Assembly (NCBI GenBank): GCA_009926905.1
Contig: RFNX01000440.1
Span: 1-14,978, forward strand
Origin: Flavobacteriales bacterium
Lineage (GTDB): Bacteria > Bacteroidota > Bacteroidia > Flavobacteriales_D > Crocinitomicaceae
Reading direction: 5' to 3'
Length of the DNA stretch: 14,978 nt
The notes beneath the pieces are model-generated. The model had not been told where the DNA came from. It saw only the letters and a program-made list of their open reading frames with translations, and made no database searches. Below, in pieces: positions 6,425 through 13,909 of the stretch (the stretch's first letter is position 1; the number at the start of each line of letters is the position of its first letter). Position numbers and translations under genes: made by a program.

Positions 6425-8605
6425 CTAACGTAAAATAACTAATTTTTCTGTTTTTTCAGTTGTTAAACCATCCGAATTTTTGATTTTTAAACGGTAAACA
6501 TAGACTCCTTTTGCTAATTGATCTTGATATTCGTCTTTTCCATCCCATTCAATTCCTTCAGAGCGAAAACCAACAGTTGGAACAATTTTGCTTATTGATT
6601 TAACCAATTTTCCTGAAACAGTATAAATCTGAACTTGAACGTCCAAGCTACTACATGCTTGATTGTGTTCAAACATAAAACTTGTTTTTGTAGTGAATGG
6701 ATTTGGATAATTGTACACATTTTCCAAGTTAGGTGCCTGTTTTTCTTGCACCACAAAATCAATTGAAGCTGTTGAAGAGTTGTTATTTACATCCCAAACT
6801 TTTATTTCTAATCGATGCGAACCATTTGTCAAATTTGGTATCTGATATCGTATTTCTCCACGTTGAAAATCATCTAGATTTGAAACATAGAAATCATTTA
6901 AAACAATCGGATTGGCAACATCACCATCTAATACTGCAATGATATCGTGACCAATTCCATTACCGATAGTGTTGATACCATTTTCATCAAAAGCCTTTAA
7001 CAGCAGTACAGGCGAAGCATCTGTAACACTTCCATTTACAAATTTTTCATCGTTCATAAATGCTTCAAGAGTTGGCCCTTGTTCATCTGTGATTCCATTT
7101 GGATCTATTCCACCAATTGTGAAAGTTGTGTCATAGCCAACTGCATCCGTGGCCTCATTATTAGCATAATAACTAATTTTTCCATTTCCATAATTTAGCG
7201 CAATATCCTTTGGTACTACGAAAGAAAACTCAAAATATCCATTTTTTACAGATGCTTTACCTTTGTAAACAATGTTCCGTTGTAATTCATAATTTATAAC
7301 AGGTGAATTTGGGTCCTGCCCAAGCGTTTTTTGATTTTTTATTTTGTCAAAAATTGATGGTGTAATAACTCCATTGTAAGAAGTGAGTACTTGTCCATTA
7401 TTGTCAATCAAATGTCCTTTAATTGTAACTCTGCTTAAAGCTTTTAATGTGTCAACGGTCACTTGAGGACTTAATCCATTAATACTATCGGTTACAACTT
7501 GATAAGTTGGTAAAGCAATTTTCAAAGCTGGATCTCCAATTAGAGTAAAACTTCGTTTGTTGTCGCTGTTTCCAGCTTCGTTTTTTGTTCGACGAACAAT
7601 TTCTCCAAATGTAAGTGGTTGACCTTGTGCGTCTCTTTGGAAAACATTGTGATAAAAAGCTATTCCTGTATTAGAATTCACACCGAAATAAACCGACCTT
7701 GTTGTAGTCATTAAAGCAATCGCTGCACCACTCGGATTAAGTGAAGCCCATTCTCCTGCGGAAACTCTCGAAGGATCATCGTATTTTGTAAACTCACAAG
7801 TCGCCGAAACGAATAGATGCAACGCATTGATATTTGTCCATGATTGTATTTGTGGAATGGTAACAACTCGTTCTTCCGCTAAACCAACTTCTCCCCCATG
7901 ACCAACGTAATTAACGATTAAAGCACCACGTTGAACTCGATCTGTTATTGCGTTATAAACATCAGGATAACGTTGACCTCCAGCTGACGTTTGTTGCGGA
8001 AATGCATCCATATATAACTTGTCACAATTCATTTCACGGTGATTGTTTTTCACCCATTTGTATTGCGGCTCTGTGTCTGAATTTAAGAAATAGCCTCCTT
8101 CTTCATCGTCTGCAACTTGAACGAATTTCAATCGCCAATCACCAAAAGTGTTAGTACTGTTCTCTCCTAAACAACAAGATGCGCCTTGATTTTGAAACAA
8201 AGTAGAACCATTTTTAAGATAATGTTCGATTTTATCAACTTGTTGTTTCGCTTGTGTTGTATTACTTACTAATATTCTTCCAATACCAATATCGAGCAAA
8301 TCAGAAGATCCGATTGCTTCATTATTATCGAGCATACCAAAGAAATCATCCGTAACTAAAGCTGAAATATGATTTTCACTTTGATCTACCTGATAGGTTA
8401 AAACGTAATTGTTATTATTTGAAACTCTGTTTTTTGGGTCATAAGTTCCGTCACCAAAAAGTAACATATATTTAGGTTTCGTTGTGGGTGCCAACGCGGC
8501 ACGGTCATAAAACATTTTTGCAAACATGCGAATAGCGCCTGCGTCTGGAGCTCCCGAACTAAATTCATTGTAGATATCATCTGTTTTAACAACATGAACC
8601 GACAT
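6425..8605 (-). CDS. porU: PorU C-terminal fragment: C25 gingipain-type peptidase domain and C-terminal domain (downstream of frameshift)
   Basis: This frame encodes the catalytic part of PorU, the T9SS C-terminal signal peptidase/sortase that removes the cargo signal and attaches anionic lipopolysaccharide. It is open upstream of the ATG at 8605: the same frame reads in from about 8731 and supplies the start of the domain (RIGAVAYQNLHALPQADYL). It contains LLFGDGTYDPKNR, the catalytic histidine in NYVGHGGEVGL (codon 7898-7900) and the catalytic cysteine in SATCEFTKYD (codon 7796-7798). In a repaired 1276-residue protein these would be about His786 and Cys820. Beta-sandwich regions follow, then a gliding-motility/T9SS C-terminal domain starting YNYPNPF and ending in ...TEKLVILR. 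The ATG at 8605 lies inside the peptidase domain, so a protein made from it would lack its first strands. Confidence 0.9.
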   Translation of the reverse strand: MSVHVVKTDDIYNEFSSGAPDAGAIRMFAKMFYDRAALAPTTKPKYMLLFGDGTYDPKNRVSNNNNYVLTYQVDQSENHISALVTDDFFGMLDNNEAIGSSDLLDIGIGRILVSNTTQAKQQVDKIEHYLKNGSTLFQNQGASCCLGENSTNTFGDWRLKFVQVADDEEGGYFLNSDTEPQYKWVKNNHREMNCDKLYMDAFPQQTSAGGQRYPDVYNAITDRVQRGALIVNYVGHGGEVGLAEERVVTIPQIQSWTNINALHLFVSATCEFTKYDDPSRVSAGEWASLNPSGAAIALMTTTRSVYFGVNSNTGIAFYHNVFQRDAQGQPLTFGEIVRRTKNEAGNSDNKRSFTLIGDPALKIALPTYQVVTDSINGLSPQVTVDTLKALSRVTIKGHLIDNNGQVLTSYNGVITPSIFDKIKNQKTLGQDPNSPVINYELQRNIVYKGKASVKNGYFEFSFVVPKDIALNYGNGKISYYANNEATDAVGYDTTFTIGGIDPNGITDEQGPTLEAFMNDEKFVNGSVTDASPVLLLKAFDENGINTIGNGIGHDIIAVLDGDVANPIVLNDFYVSNLDDFQRGEIRYQIPNLTNGSHRLEIKVWDVNNNSSTASIDFVVQEKQAPNLENVYNYPNPFTTKTSFMFEHNQACSSLDVQVQIYTVSGKLVKSISKIVPTVGFRSEGIEWDGKDEYQDQLAKGVYVYRLKIKNSDGLTTEKTEKLVILR

Positions 8606-8667
8606 TCCAGTTTCGCGGTGTAAATCTGCTAATCGATTTGCTTGAGAAATGAAATCTGCATGAGTAA

Positions 8668-10254
8668 TTATGAGATAATCTGCCTGCGGTAATGCGTGTA
8701 AATTTTGGTAAGCAACTGCTCCAATTCTTTCAGGGTATAATAAGAAGAACCATTAGAAGCAGCGAATTCTTTGTATTCAAAGGAAGTTTTAAAAGTAAAA
8801 ATATTTGAAGCTAAAACACCTTCAATTTTCTTCGGACGTTGTCTGTCGCTTACATCCCAAACAAAACCTGTTGAAGGGAAATTCAAAATTTCATACGCTG
8901 CATTTGAACTAGCATTATTCGCACTCAACAACCTAAATCCAAATTGGGTTCCATAAAAGACCAACTTTCTTTTAGTATTTAATACAACTCTATCTAAATA
9001 AGTTAAAACATTAGGGCTATTTCTTATAACTGTAATTTTCAAAGGAATTGAACTCGGTGGATTGATTAAATTAAACGCTTTTGTAGAACGTGAATAATCT
9101 ACGCCACCAGAGGCTGGCAAAATTGCATCAAGTAAAATGTTACCATTTACTGAATATCTTTGAGCAGTACCAGATGAACTAACTGCATTTGAGGCGATTG
9201 CTGTTTTAAACCTTACAGGTTCCGTATCAATATTTGGTATAGAAAAGTTAATTGTTCTTTCCAGATCAACATCAAAAAGCTCACCATACCAACGCTGTCC
9301 ACCACTTACTAAATTTAAAATATCATTCTCATAAACATCTCTAAAATCGTAGTTGCTTATAGTTGTATCGGGAGAAAGGTCATTGTTAGGAACTGATTGA
9401 ACACGAAGGGGAGTATCATTAGAATTTACATTTATGAAGTAATATGAATTATCAGAATACACATTTTTTCTTTGTTCAAACTCTGCTGTTCCGTTTGGAT
9501 ACCATTTATTTGGCCCAAATCCATAGAATAAAATGTAATCTCCATTATCAAAAGAACCATCAGATTCACCTGAAATATAAATTGCATTCTTCACTAAATC
9601 GTCAGGTCTTGGGATAGAATTTAAATCTGGAAGTGAGCCAAACCCATTTCCAAAAATGTTAATTGATGATGGATTCAAACCACTTGTATTAATACCACAA
9701 TTTTCAAGAAATGATTTATCAATCTTATAGAAACCATCATTTTGAACCGCAATTTTATACCAAACTCCCGATCCATCTCTCAATACAGAATTGAGGGCAA
9801 AATCTTTTTGGAAAGCTGGATTCTCTTTTTTTGAAACTTGGAATGAGATACTTTTTAATCTTAAAAGTTGATTGTTTTTTAAAATATAAGGAAAGCAATA
9901 AACAACAAAGAAATGTTCTTTTCCAGCTGTGGTAACTTTATATTCAGGTTTAAACTCAGTTGGAATCTCTTTGTTTAATTTTTCAAGATGCAATTTATCA
10001 GTGTTGGGGGCAATTTCAAAATCAAAATTCTTTAATGTTACCTCTCCTGATTGAAATTTTAGTTGTTCTTTTTGAAAAAAGAATGGTATTCCATTGTCTA
10101 AACCACAATCTTTGATTTGAGAGAATTGTTGAACTATATCATTTTGATCGGCATAAGTATGTTCTTGCCACTGAATTATATAATTAAATTCTTGACTCCA
10201 AAATGTAAAAGTTGTGAGAAAAAAAAGCGAAAATAGTGTTGTTTTACTTGACAT
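8668..10254 (-). CDS. porU: PorU N-terminal fragment (upstream of frameshift)
   Basis: This 528-residue frame holds the signal peptide (MSSKTTLFSLFFLTTFTFWSQ) and the N-terminal beta-rich region of PorU. Features include SGVWYKIAVQNDGFYKIDKSFL, GINTSGLNPSSINIFGNG, YISGESDGSFDNGDYILFYGFGP and GTAQRYSVNG. It runs in the correct frame to Tyr-Tyr-Thr507. About 21 unrelated residues (LKELEQLL ... RQIIS) then lead to a stop, while the neighbouring frame continues with the expected PERIGAVAYQNLHALP. One missing base in the C run of ACCCTG (minus strand, 8733-8735) explains the break. It is first in the minus-strand porU-porV-ispF cluster and divergent from the porP-type gene, with 130 bp between starts. 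The start ATG at 10254 is fixed by the signal peptide. Confidence 0.9.
   Translation of the reverse strand: MSSKTTLFSLFFLTTFTFWSQEFNYIIQWQEHTYADQNDIVQQFSQIKDCGLDNGIPFFFQKEQLKFQSGEVTLKNFDFEIAPNTDKLHLEKLNKEIPTEFKPEYKVTTAGKEHFFVVYCFPYILKNNQLLRLKSISFQVSKKENPAFQKDFALNSVLRDGSGVWYKIAVQNDGFYKIDKSFLENCGINTSGLNPSSINIFGNGFGSLPDLNSIPRPDDLVKNAIYISGESDGSFDNGDYILFYGFGPNKWYPNGTAEFEQRKNVYSDNSYYFINVNSNDTPLRVQSVPNNDLSPDTTISNYDFRDVYENDILNLVSGGQRWYGELFDVDLERTINFSIPNIDTEPVRFKTAIASNAVSSSGTAQRYSVNGNILLDAILPASGGVDYSRSTKAFNLINPPSSIPLKITVIRNSPNVLTYLDRVVLNTKRKLVFYGTQFGFRLLSANNASSNAAYEILNFPSTGFVWDVSDRQRPKKIEGVLASNIFTFKTSFEYKEFAASNGSSYYTLKELEQLLTKIYTHYRRQIIS
8733..8735 (-). other. Single-base frameshift site in porU
   Basis: On the minus strand the sequence reads TAT TAT ACC CTG AAA. 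Adding one C (ACC CCT GAA AGA ATT GGA) gives YYTPERIGAVAYQN and runs on through the peptidase domain to the stop at 6425, giving about 1276 residues, a normal PorU length. Without it the frame stops at 8668. The downstream frame is closed just upstream by a stop overlapping the Asn codon of the ASNGSS segment, so the shift must lie within about 30 bases of this run. No canonical slippery heptamer is in the right register. The cause may be a sequencing or assembly error or a real mutation. Confidence 0.85.
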
Positions 10255-10285
10255 TATTATGGTAGTTTTCTTTATGAACTAATAA

Positions 10286-10314
10286 AAAACGTATGAACTT
10301 ACATTTTATTTCAA
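10286..10314 (-). promoter_or_regulatory. Candidate promoter for porU-porV-ispF
   Basis: On the minus strand a TTG (10314-10312) is followed after 18 bases by TACGTTTT (10293-10286). This is seven of eight positions of the Bacteroidota -7 box TAnnTTTG, at close to the usual 19-base spacing. The porU ATG is about 31 bases further on. The match and position are good, but the sequence is AT-rich and no transcript start is known. Confidence 0.45.
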
Positions 10315-10315
10315 T

Positions 10316-10330
10316 AAATATTCGATATTT
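10316..10330. repeat. Inverted repeat in the porU/porP divergent intergenic region
   Basis: AAATAT-TCG-ATATTT is a perfect 6-bp inverted repeat with a 3-base centre. It sits immediately upstream of the candidate -33 element of porU and 55 bp before the porP-type start. It is placed where a regulator could affect both transcripts, but it is short and AT-only in its arms, so chance is a serious alternative. Confidence 0.3.
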
Positions 10331-10384
10331 GTAACCTTAAAACCAAAATTACGTTAAGATTGTTCGTGCTTAAACCTATAGTTT

Positions 10385-11365
10385 GTGAAAACATACGGCT
10401 CTAAATTATTTATCCTTGCAATGATTGTCATTGCATCAATTGGTAACACTAGTTGGTCTCAAGACCCTACGTTTACTCAATTCTACGCAAATCCTGTGTA
10501 CTTAAACCCTGCATTAGCTGGTTCTAGTGGTTGTCCGCGAATAGCACTCAACTACCGTAATGAATGGCCACAACTGACTGGAAATTATGTGACATATAGC
10601 GCTGCGTTCGACACTTATGCCAAAAGTATTTCAGGAGGTATTGGTATTATCGCAACACACGACCAACAAGGTCAAGGAACCATTCAAACATCATCTATAG
10701 GAGGTGTATACTCTTATAACTTGAAAGTGAATCGAAAATTTTCAATCATGTTAGGAGCAAAAGCTGCGTACTATCAGAAATTTCTAGATTGGGATAAATT
10801 AACCTTTGGAGATATGATCGATGCTCGTCGCGGGTTTATTTATCAAACAGGTGATGTTCCAAGAGGAAATGGTAGAAGAGGTTTCTTTGATGCTTCTGCA
10901 GGATTTGTAGGTTTTGGTAAAGGTTTCTATTTTGGAGGAGCTGTACATCATTTAAATCGCCCAGACGAATCAATGATTTTAGGGACTTCAAAATTACCAA
11001 TGCGTTTTACAGGTCATGCTGGTGCAGATATCAAAATTGGTGGAAGAGGTCGATACACAAGCACAACTAGTATTATGCCGAACATCATTTATCAATATCA
11101 AAACGGTTTTCAAGAGTTAAGTATTGGTACTTATATTAAGTACGGAAATTTCACTGTTGGTGCTTGGTATAGAAATAGAGATGCATTTATTCTATGTTTC
11201 GGAATTACTACTGAAAAATTTAAATTAGGATATAGTTACGATTTAACCGTATCAAAACTAGGTAATGGCGTTTCTGGTGGTTCTCACGAAGTTTCAATGG
11301 GAATTAACTTGAAATGCAAGAAAAAAGCTAAGAATTTTAGAAAAATCTCTTGTCCTTCTTTCTAA
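10385..11365 (+). CDS. PorP/SprF-family type IX secretion membrane protein
   Basis: This family comprises outer-membrane barrels of the T9SS. PorP helps assemble the PorK/PorN ring complex, and SprF-type paralogues work with particular adhesins. The 326-residue product begins at GTG (10385), preceded in frame by a TAG at 10379. It has a signal peptide ending near NTSWSQ, the family hallmark DPTFTQFYANPVYLNPALAGS at about residues 27-47, and NYRNEWPQL soon after. Beta-strands of a barrel follow, and the tail (CKKKAKNFRKISCPSF) is the usual basic Cys-Pro-Ser-Phe ending. It lies 55 bp upstream of gldJ on the same strand, so the two are probably co-transcribed. Which paralogue it is (porP proper or sprF-like) cannot be decided from sequence alone, so no symbol is assigned. 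Confidence 0.92.
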   Translation: MKTYGSKLFILAMIVIASIGNTSWSQDPTFTQFYANPVYLNPALAGSSGCPRIALNYRNEWPQLTGNYVTYSAAFDTYAKSISGGIGIIATHDQQGQGTIQTSSIGGVYSYNLKVNRKFSIMLGAKAAYYQKFLDWDKLTFGDMIDARRGFIYQTGDVPRGNGRRGFFDASAGFVGFGKGFYFGGAVHHLNRPDESMILGTSKLPMRFTGHAGADIKIGGRGRYTSTTSIMPNIIYQYQNGFQELSIGTYIKYGNFTVGAWYRNRDAFILCFGITTEKFKLGYSYDLTVSKLGNGVSGGSHEVSMGINLKCKKKAKNFRKISCPSF

Positions 11366-11420
11366 AAAATGTAACTTTTTAATGATTTTGAATTTATTTT
11401 CTACAACTAGATATAACATT

Positions 11421-13859
11421 ATGAAAATAACTAAGTTAAACTTGTTTGGAATTTCACTAATTGGATTAGTGCTTATTTCTTCTTGTGCCAAAGAAACATC
11501 TTCTTCTACTGGCTGGGAATACAACAATTACGAAAACGGAGGATTTGAAAAATTCGAAGCCAGAGAACAGGAAACTGGTCCAGGTTTGGTAATGATTGAA
11601 GGTGGAACTTTCACTATGGGTCGTACAGAACAAGATGTTATGTATGACTGGAATTCTCGTGCTGCAAGAGTTACTGTTGCTTCATTCTATTTAGATAGAA
11701 CTGAGGTAACAAACTTACATTGGTTAGAATACATGTATTGGATGAAACGTGTATATTACAAAACATATCCTCATGTTTACAAAAAATCATTGCCAGATAC
11801 ATTGGCATGGAGAACAGCATTGGGCTACCGTGAAAAATATGTTTCATACTATTTACGCCATCCATCTTATAGAGATTATCCAGTTGTTGGAGTTTCTTGG
11901 TTACAAGCAAATGACTTCTGTAAATGGAGAACTGACCGTGTGAATGAGGCAATTTTAGTTCGTGAAGGAGTTATTAAATGGCATTTTGCTGATAATTCAA
12001 ATCACTTAAACACTTACAAAGGTGGTAGTGATATGGGTGACGTTGGAGCTGCTAATGCCCCTCAAAAAGATTATGCTAAAATGGTTTCTACACCTCAAAA
12101 CATGTTCAGTACTGAAAATTATTTAAATGGTGCATATAATACAGAAACAGGAACAGTTGACGAAGAAGGTGTTGCAAAAGGAGGTTATACTTTAGATAAC
12201 GGAACTAAAAAAATTCCTTTAGACAAAAAGACAGGAAGAGCAATTCCAAGAGATCCTTATCAATTAGAAAACTACGATCCAGTTCAAGCTGATGTTGCAA
12301 GTGGAAGATTAGGTTCTAGGCCAGTTAAAATTGAGGACGGTATGTTATTACCAAATTACCGTCTACCAACTGAAGCAGAATGGGAATTCGCTGCACTTGG
12401 ATTAATTGGAAACTTAGATCCAAATTCAGAAAACATTAACGACAGAAGAATTTACCCTTGGGATGGTCACTATGTGAGACAAGCTGAACAACAATTTGCT
12501 GGTGCTATTCAAGCAAACTTTGTTCGTGGAAAAGGTGACATGATGGGTGTTGCTGGAAACTTAAACGATGGTGGGGATATAACAGTTCGCGTTGATGATT
12601 TTTGGCCAAATGACTATGGGCTATACCATATGGCAGGTAACGTTTCAGAATGGGTAATGGATGTTTACCGTCCTATGTCAAGTGAAGTGTTTGAAGAATT
12701 CATGCCATTCCGTGGTAATGTTTACAAAACACAATTACTGGTTCCAGACGGTTTATATGACAAACCAGTTAAAGCTACAGAAAACGTATATGATGTTCAT
12801 GGCATGAAAGAGTTTGTAAACGAGTTTGCTCGAGTTAAGTACCTAGCTTATGCAAATACTGCTTACCAACAAGGTAAAACATCAAGCTTTCAATCAAATA
12901 ATCCTGCAGCTCAACCGGGACAAACAGGAACGAACGATAGTTTGGTAAACAATAACCCAATGAACTCTCGAATTTATTCTCGTCAAGATCCACGTAAATA
13001 TCAGTTTAGTTCTCCAAGTAATAGTTTTGTTTCTAACAAAAACAAATTTACTGACCAAGAGAAACTACAATTCGAATTCTTGGATACATTAAATATGTTA
13101 CTAGACACATCAATAGCTCTATACAATCAAGGTAGAACAGTTGCAGCATCTGCATACATTGAAAGAGTTTTGTTTAACAAATCACTTCCAGTTGATATTA
13201 AAGATGGAGCAACAACAATTAATCTACTTGAAAACATAATGATGCCGGCTTTTAAAATGGCTGCTCCACCTACGTTTATGGGTATTTCAGTTAATCAAGA
13301 ACCTACGAATTTATTTGCTAAAGAATACTTAGAGTATAAATTCCAATCTTATTATTTAGATCCAACAATTACAACTTGGATTATGACATTACGAAATGGT
13401 TTGACTGAATTCGTGACTGAAACAAAAGGGAAACAACGTTGGAGAAATGTGACAGTTGAAGAAAACGCAGGTAGGTTAAACTATCGTCAAGATGATTATC
13501 GTGATGCATTAGATGGTGATTTAGAATCTTCAATCTACTATAACAATCCAGCTCGTAAAAATGATATCAATCAAGGAAGAAGAAACAACAAACAAGTGAT
13601 GTACCAAAGTGAGCATGAGAATGAAGACTTAGAAGGTAACTCAATCAACAGTGCTTCAAGTGGATGGCCAACTACATTAATCTCTGACAAATCTAGAGTT
13701 TACAAAGGAGGATCTTGGGCGGACAGAGCTTATTGGTTGTCACCAGGAAACAGAAGATTCTTAGATGAAGATAAAGCTTCTGCAATGATTGGTTTCCGAT
13801 GTGCAATGGATAGAGTAGGAAGTTCTCGACCAAACACAAAGAAAAAAACTAAAAAATAA
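11421..13859 (+). CDS. gldJ: Gliding motility / T9SS lipoprotein GldJ
   Basis: GldJ is an outer-membrane-anchored lipoprotein needed for gliding and stable T9SS components, related in fold to formylglycine-generating enzyme (SUMF1/FGE) and to GldK. I choose the ATG at 11421 over the in-frame ATG at 11382. It gives a clean lipoprotein signal, with lipobox LISSC and Cys22 as the lipidated residue, and a product of 812 residues. The FGE-like fold is seen as PGLVMIEGGTFTMG (54-67), FYLDRTEVTN (89-98), VVGVSWLQANDFCKWR, YRLPTEAEWEFAA, GNVSEWVMD (406-414) and, far downstream, RVYKGGSWADRAYWLSPGNRR around 763, ending GFRCAMDRVG. About 350 residues lie between GNVSEW and GGSW, including an Asn/Gln/Ser/Pro-rich linker and a helical section. 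The protein is far longer than the ~560-residue F. johnsoniae GldJ. A terminator follows its stop. Confidence 0.93.
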   Translation: MKITKLNLFGISLIGLVLISSCAKETSSSTGWEYNNYENGGFEKFEAREQETGPGLVMIEGGTFTMGRTEQDVMYDWNSRAARVTVASFYLDRTEVTNLHWLEYMYWMKRVYYKTYPHVYKKSLPDTLAWRTALGYREKYVSYYLRHPSYRDYPVVGVSWLQANDFCKWRTDRVNEAILVREGVIKWHFADNSNHLNTYKGGSDMGDVGAANAPQKDYAKMVSTPQNMFSTENYLNGAYNTETGTVDEEGVAKGGYTLDNGTKKIPLDKKTGRAIPRDPYQLENYDPVQADVASGRLGSRPVKIEDGMLLPNYRLPTEAEWEFAALGLIGNLDPNSENINDRRIYPWDGHYVRQAEQQFAGAIQANFVRGKGDMMGVAGNLNDGGDITVRVDDFWPNDYGLYHMAGNVSEWVMDVYRPMSSEVFEEFMPFRGNVYKTQLLVPDGLYDKPVKATENVYDVHGMKEFVNEFARVKYLAYANTAYQQGKTSSFQSNNPAAQPGQTGTNDSLVNNNPMNSRIYSRQDPRKYQFSSPSNSFVSNKNKFTDQEKLQFEFLDTLNMLLDTSIALYNQGRTVAASAYIERVLFNKSLPVDIKDGATTINLLENIMMPAFKMAAPPTFMGISVNQEPTNLFAKEYLEYKFQSYYLDPTITTWIMTLRNGLTEFVTETKGKQRWRNVTVEENAGRLNYRQDDYRDALDGDLESSIYYNNPARKNDINQGRRNNKQVMYQSEHENEDLEGNSINSASSGWPTTLISDKSRVYKGGSWADRAYWLSPGNRRFLDEDKASAMIGFRCAMDRVGSSRPNTKKKTKK

Positions 13860-13867
13860 ATAATTTG

Positions 13868-13897
13868 AAAAGCTCGATTTAATCGGGCTTTTTTTTT
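13868..13897 (+). terminator. Rho-independent terminator of porP-gldJ
   Basis: The stem AGCTCGAT / ATCGGGCT (13871-13878 with 13882-13889, one G-U pair, 3-base loop TTA) is extended by three A-T pairs and followed by a run of nine T. It begins 8 bp after the gldJ stop. This is a textbook intrinsic terminator and the clearest one in the window. Confidence 0.9.
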
Positions 13898-13909
13898 GAC
13901 ATTTGTTTT

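Noticed and set aside
8724..8734. Programmed -1 ribosomal frameshift in porU
   Set aside because: No X XXY YYZ heptamer is in the zero frame and only three C occur in the run; a lost base fits the conserved protein sequence better.
10350..10357. ACGTTAAG shared between the porP leader and the porV leader (6403-6410)
   Set aside because: An 8-base match in AT-rich DNA, in opposite orientation relative to the two genes; chance is the simplest explanation.
11382..11420. In-frame upstream ATG that would extend GldJ by 13 residues
   Set aside because: The extension would put extra residues before a well-formed lipoprotein signal; starting at 11421 gives a normal n-region and lipobox.
11294..11952. 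Minus-strand open frames of 77 and 93 codons at the porP-gldJ junction and inside gldJ
   Set aside because: They lie opposite well-supported genes, cover the lipoprotein signal region of gldJ and have no recognisable features.
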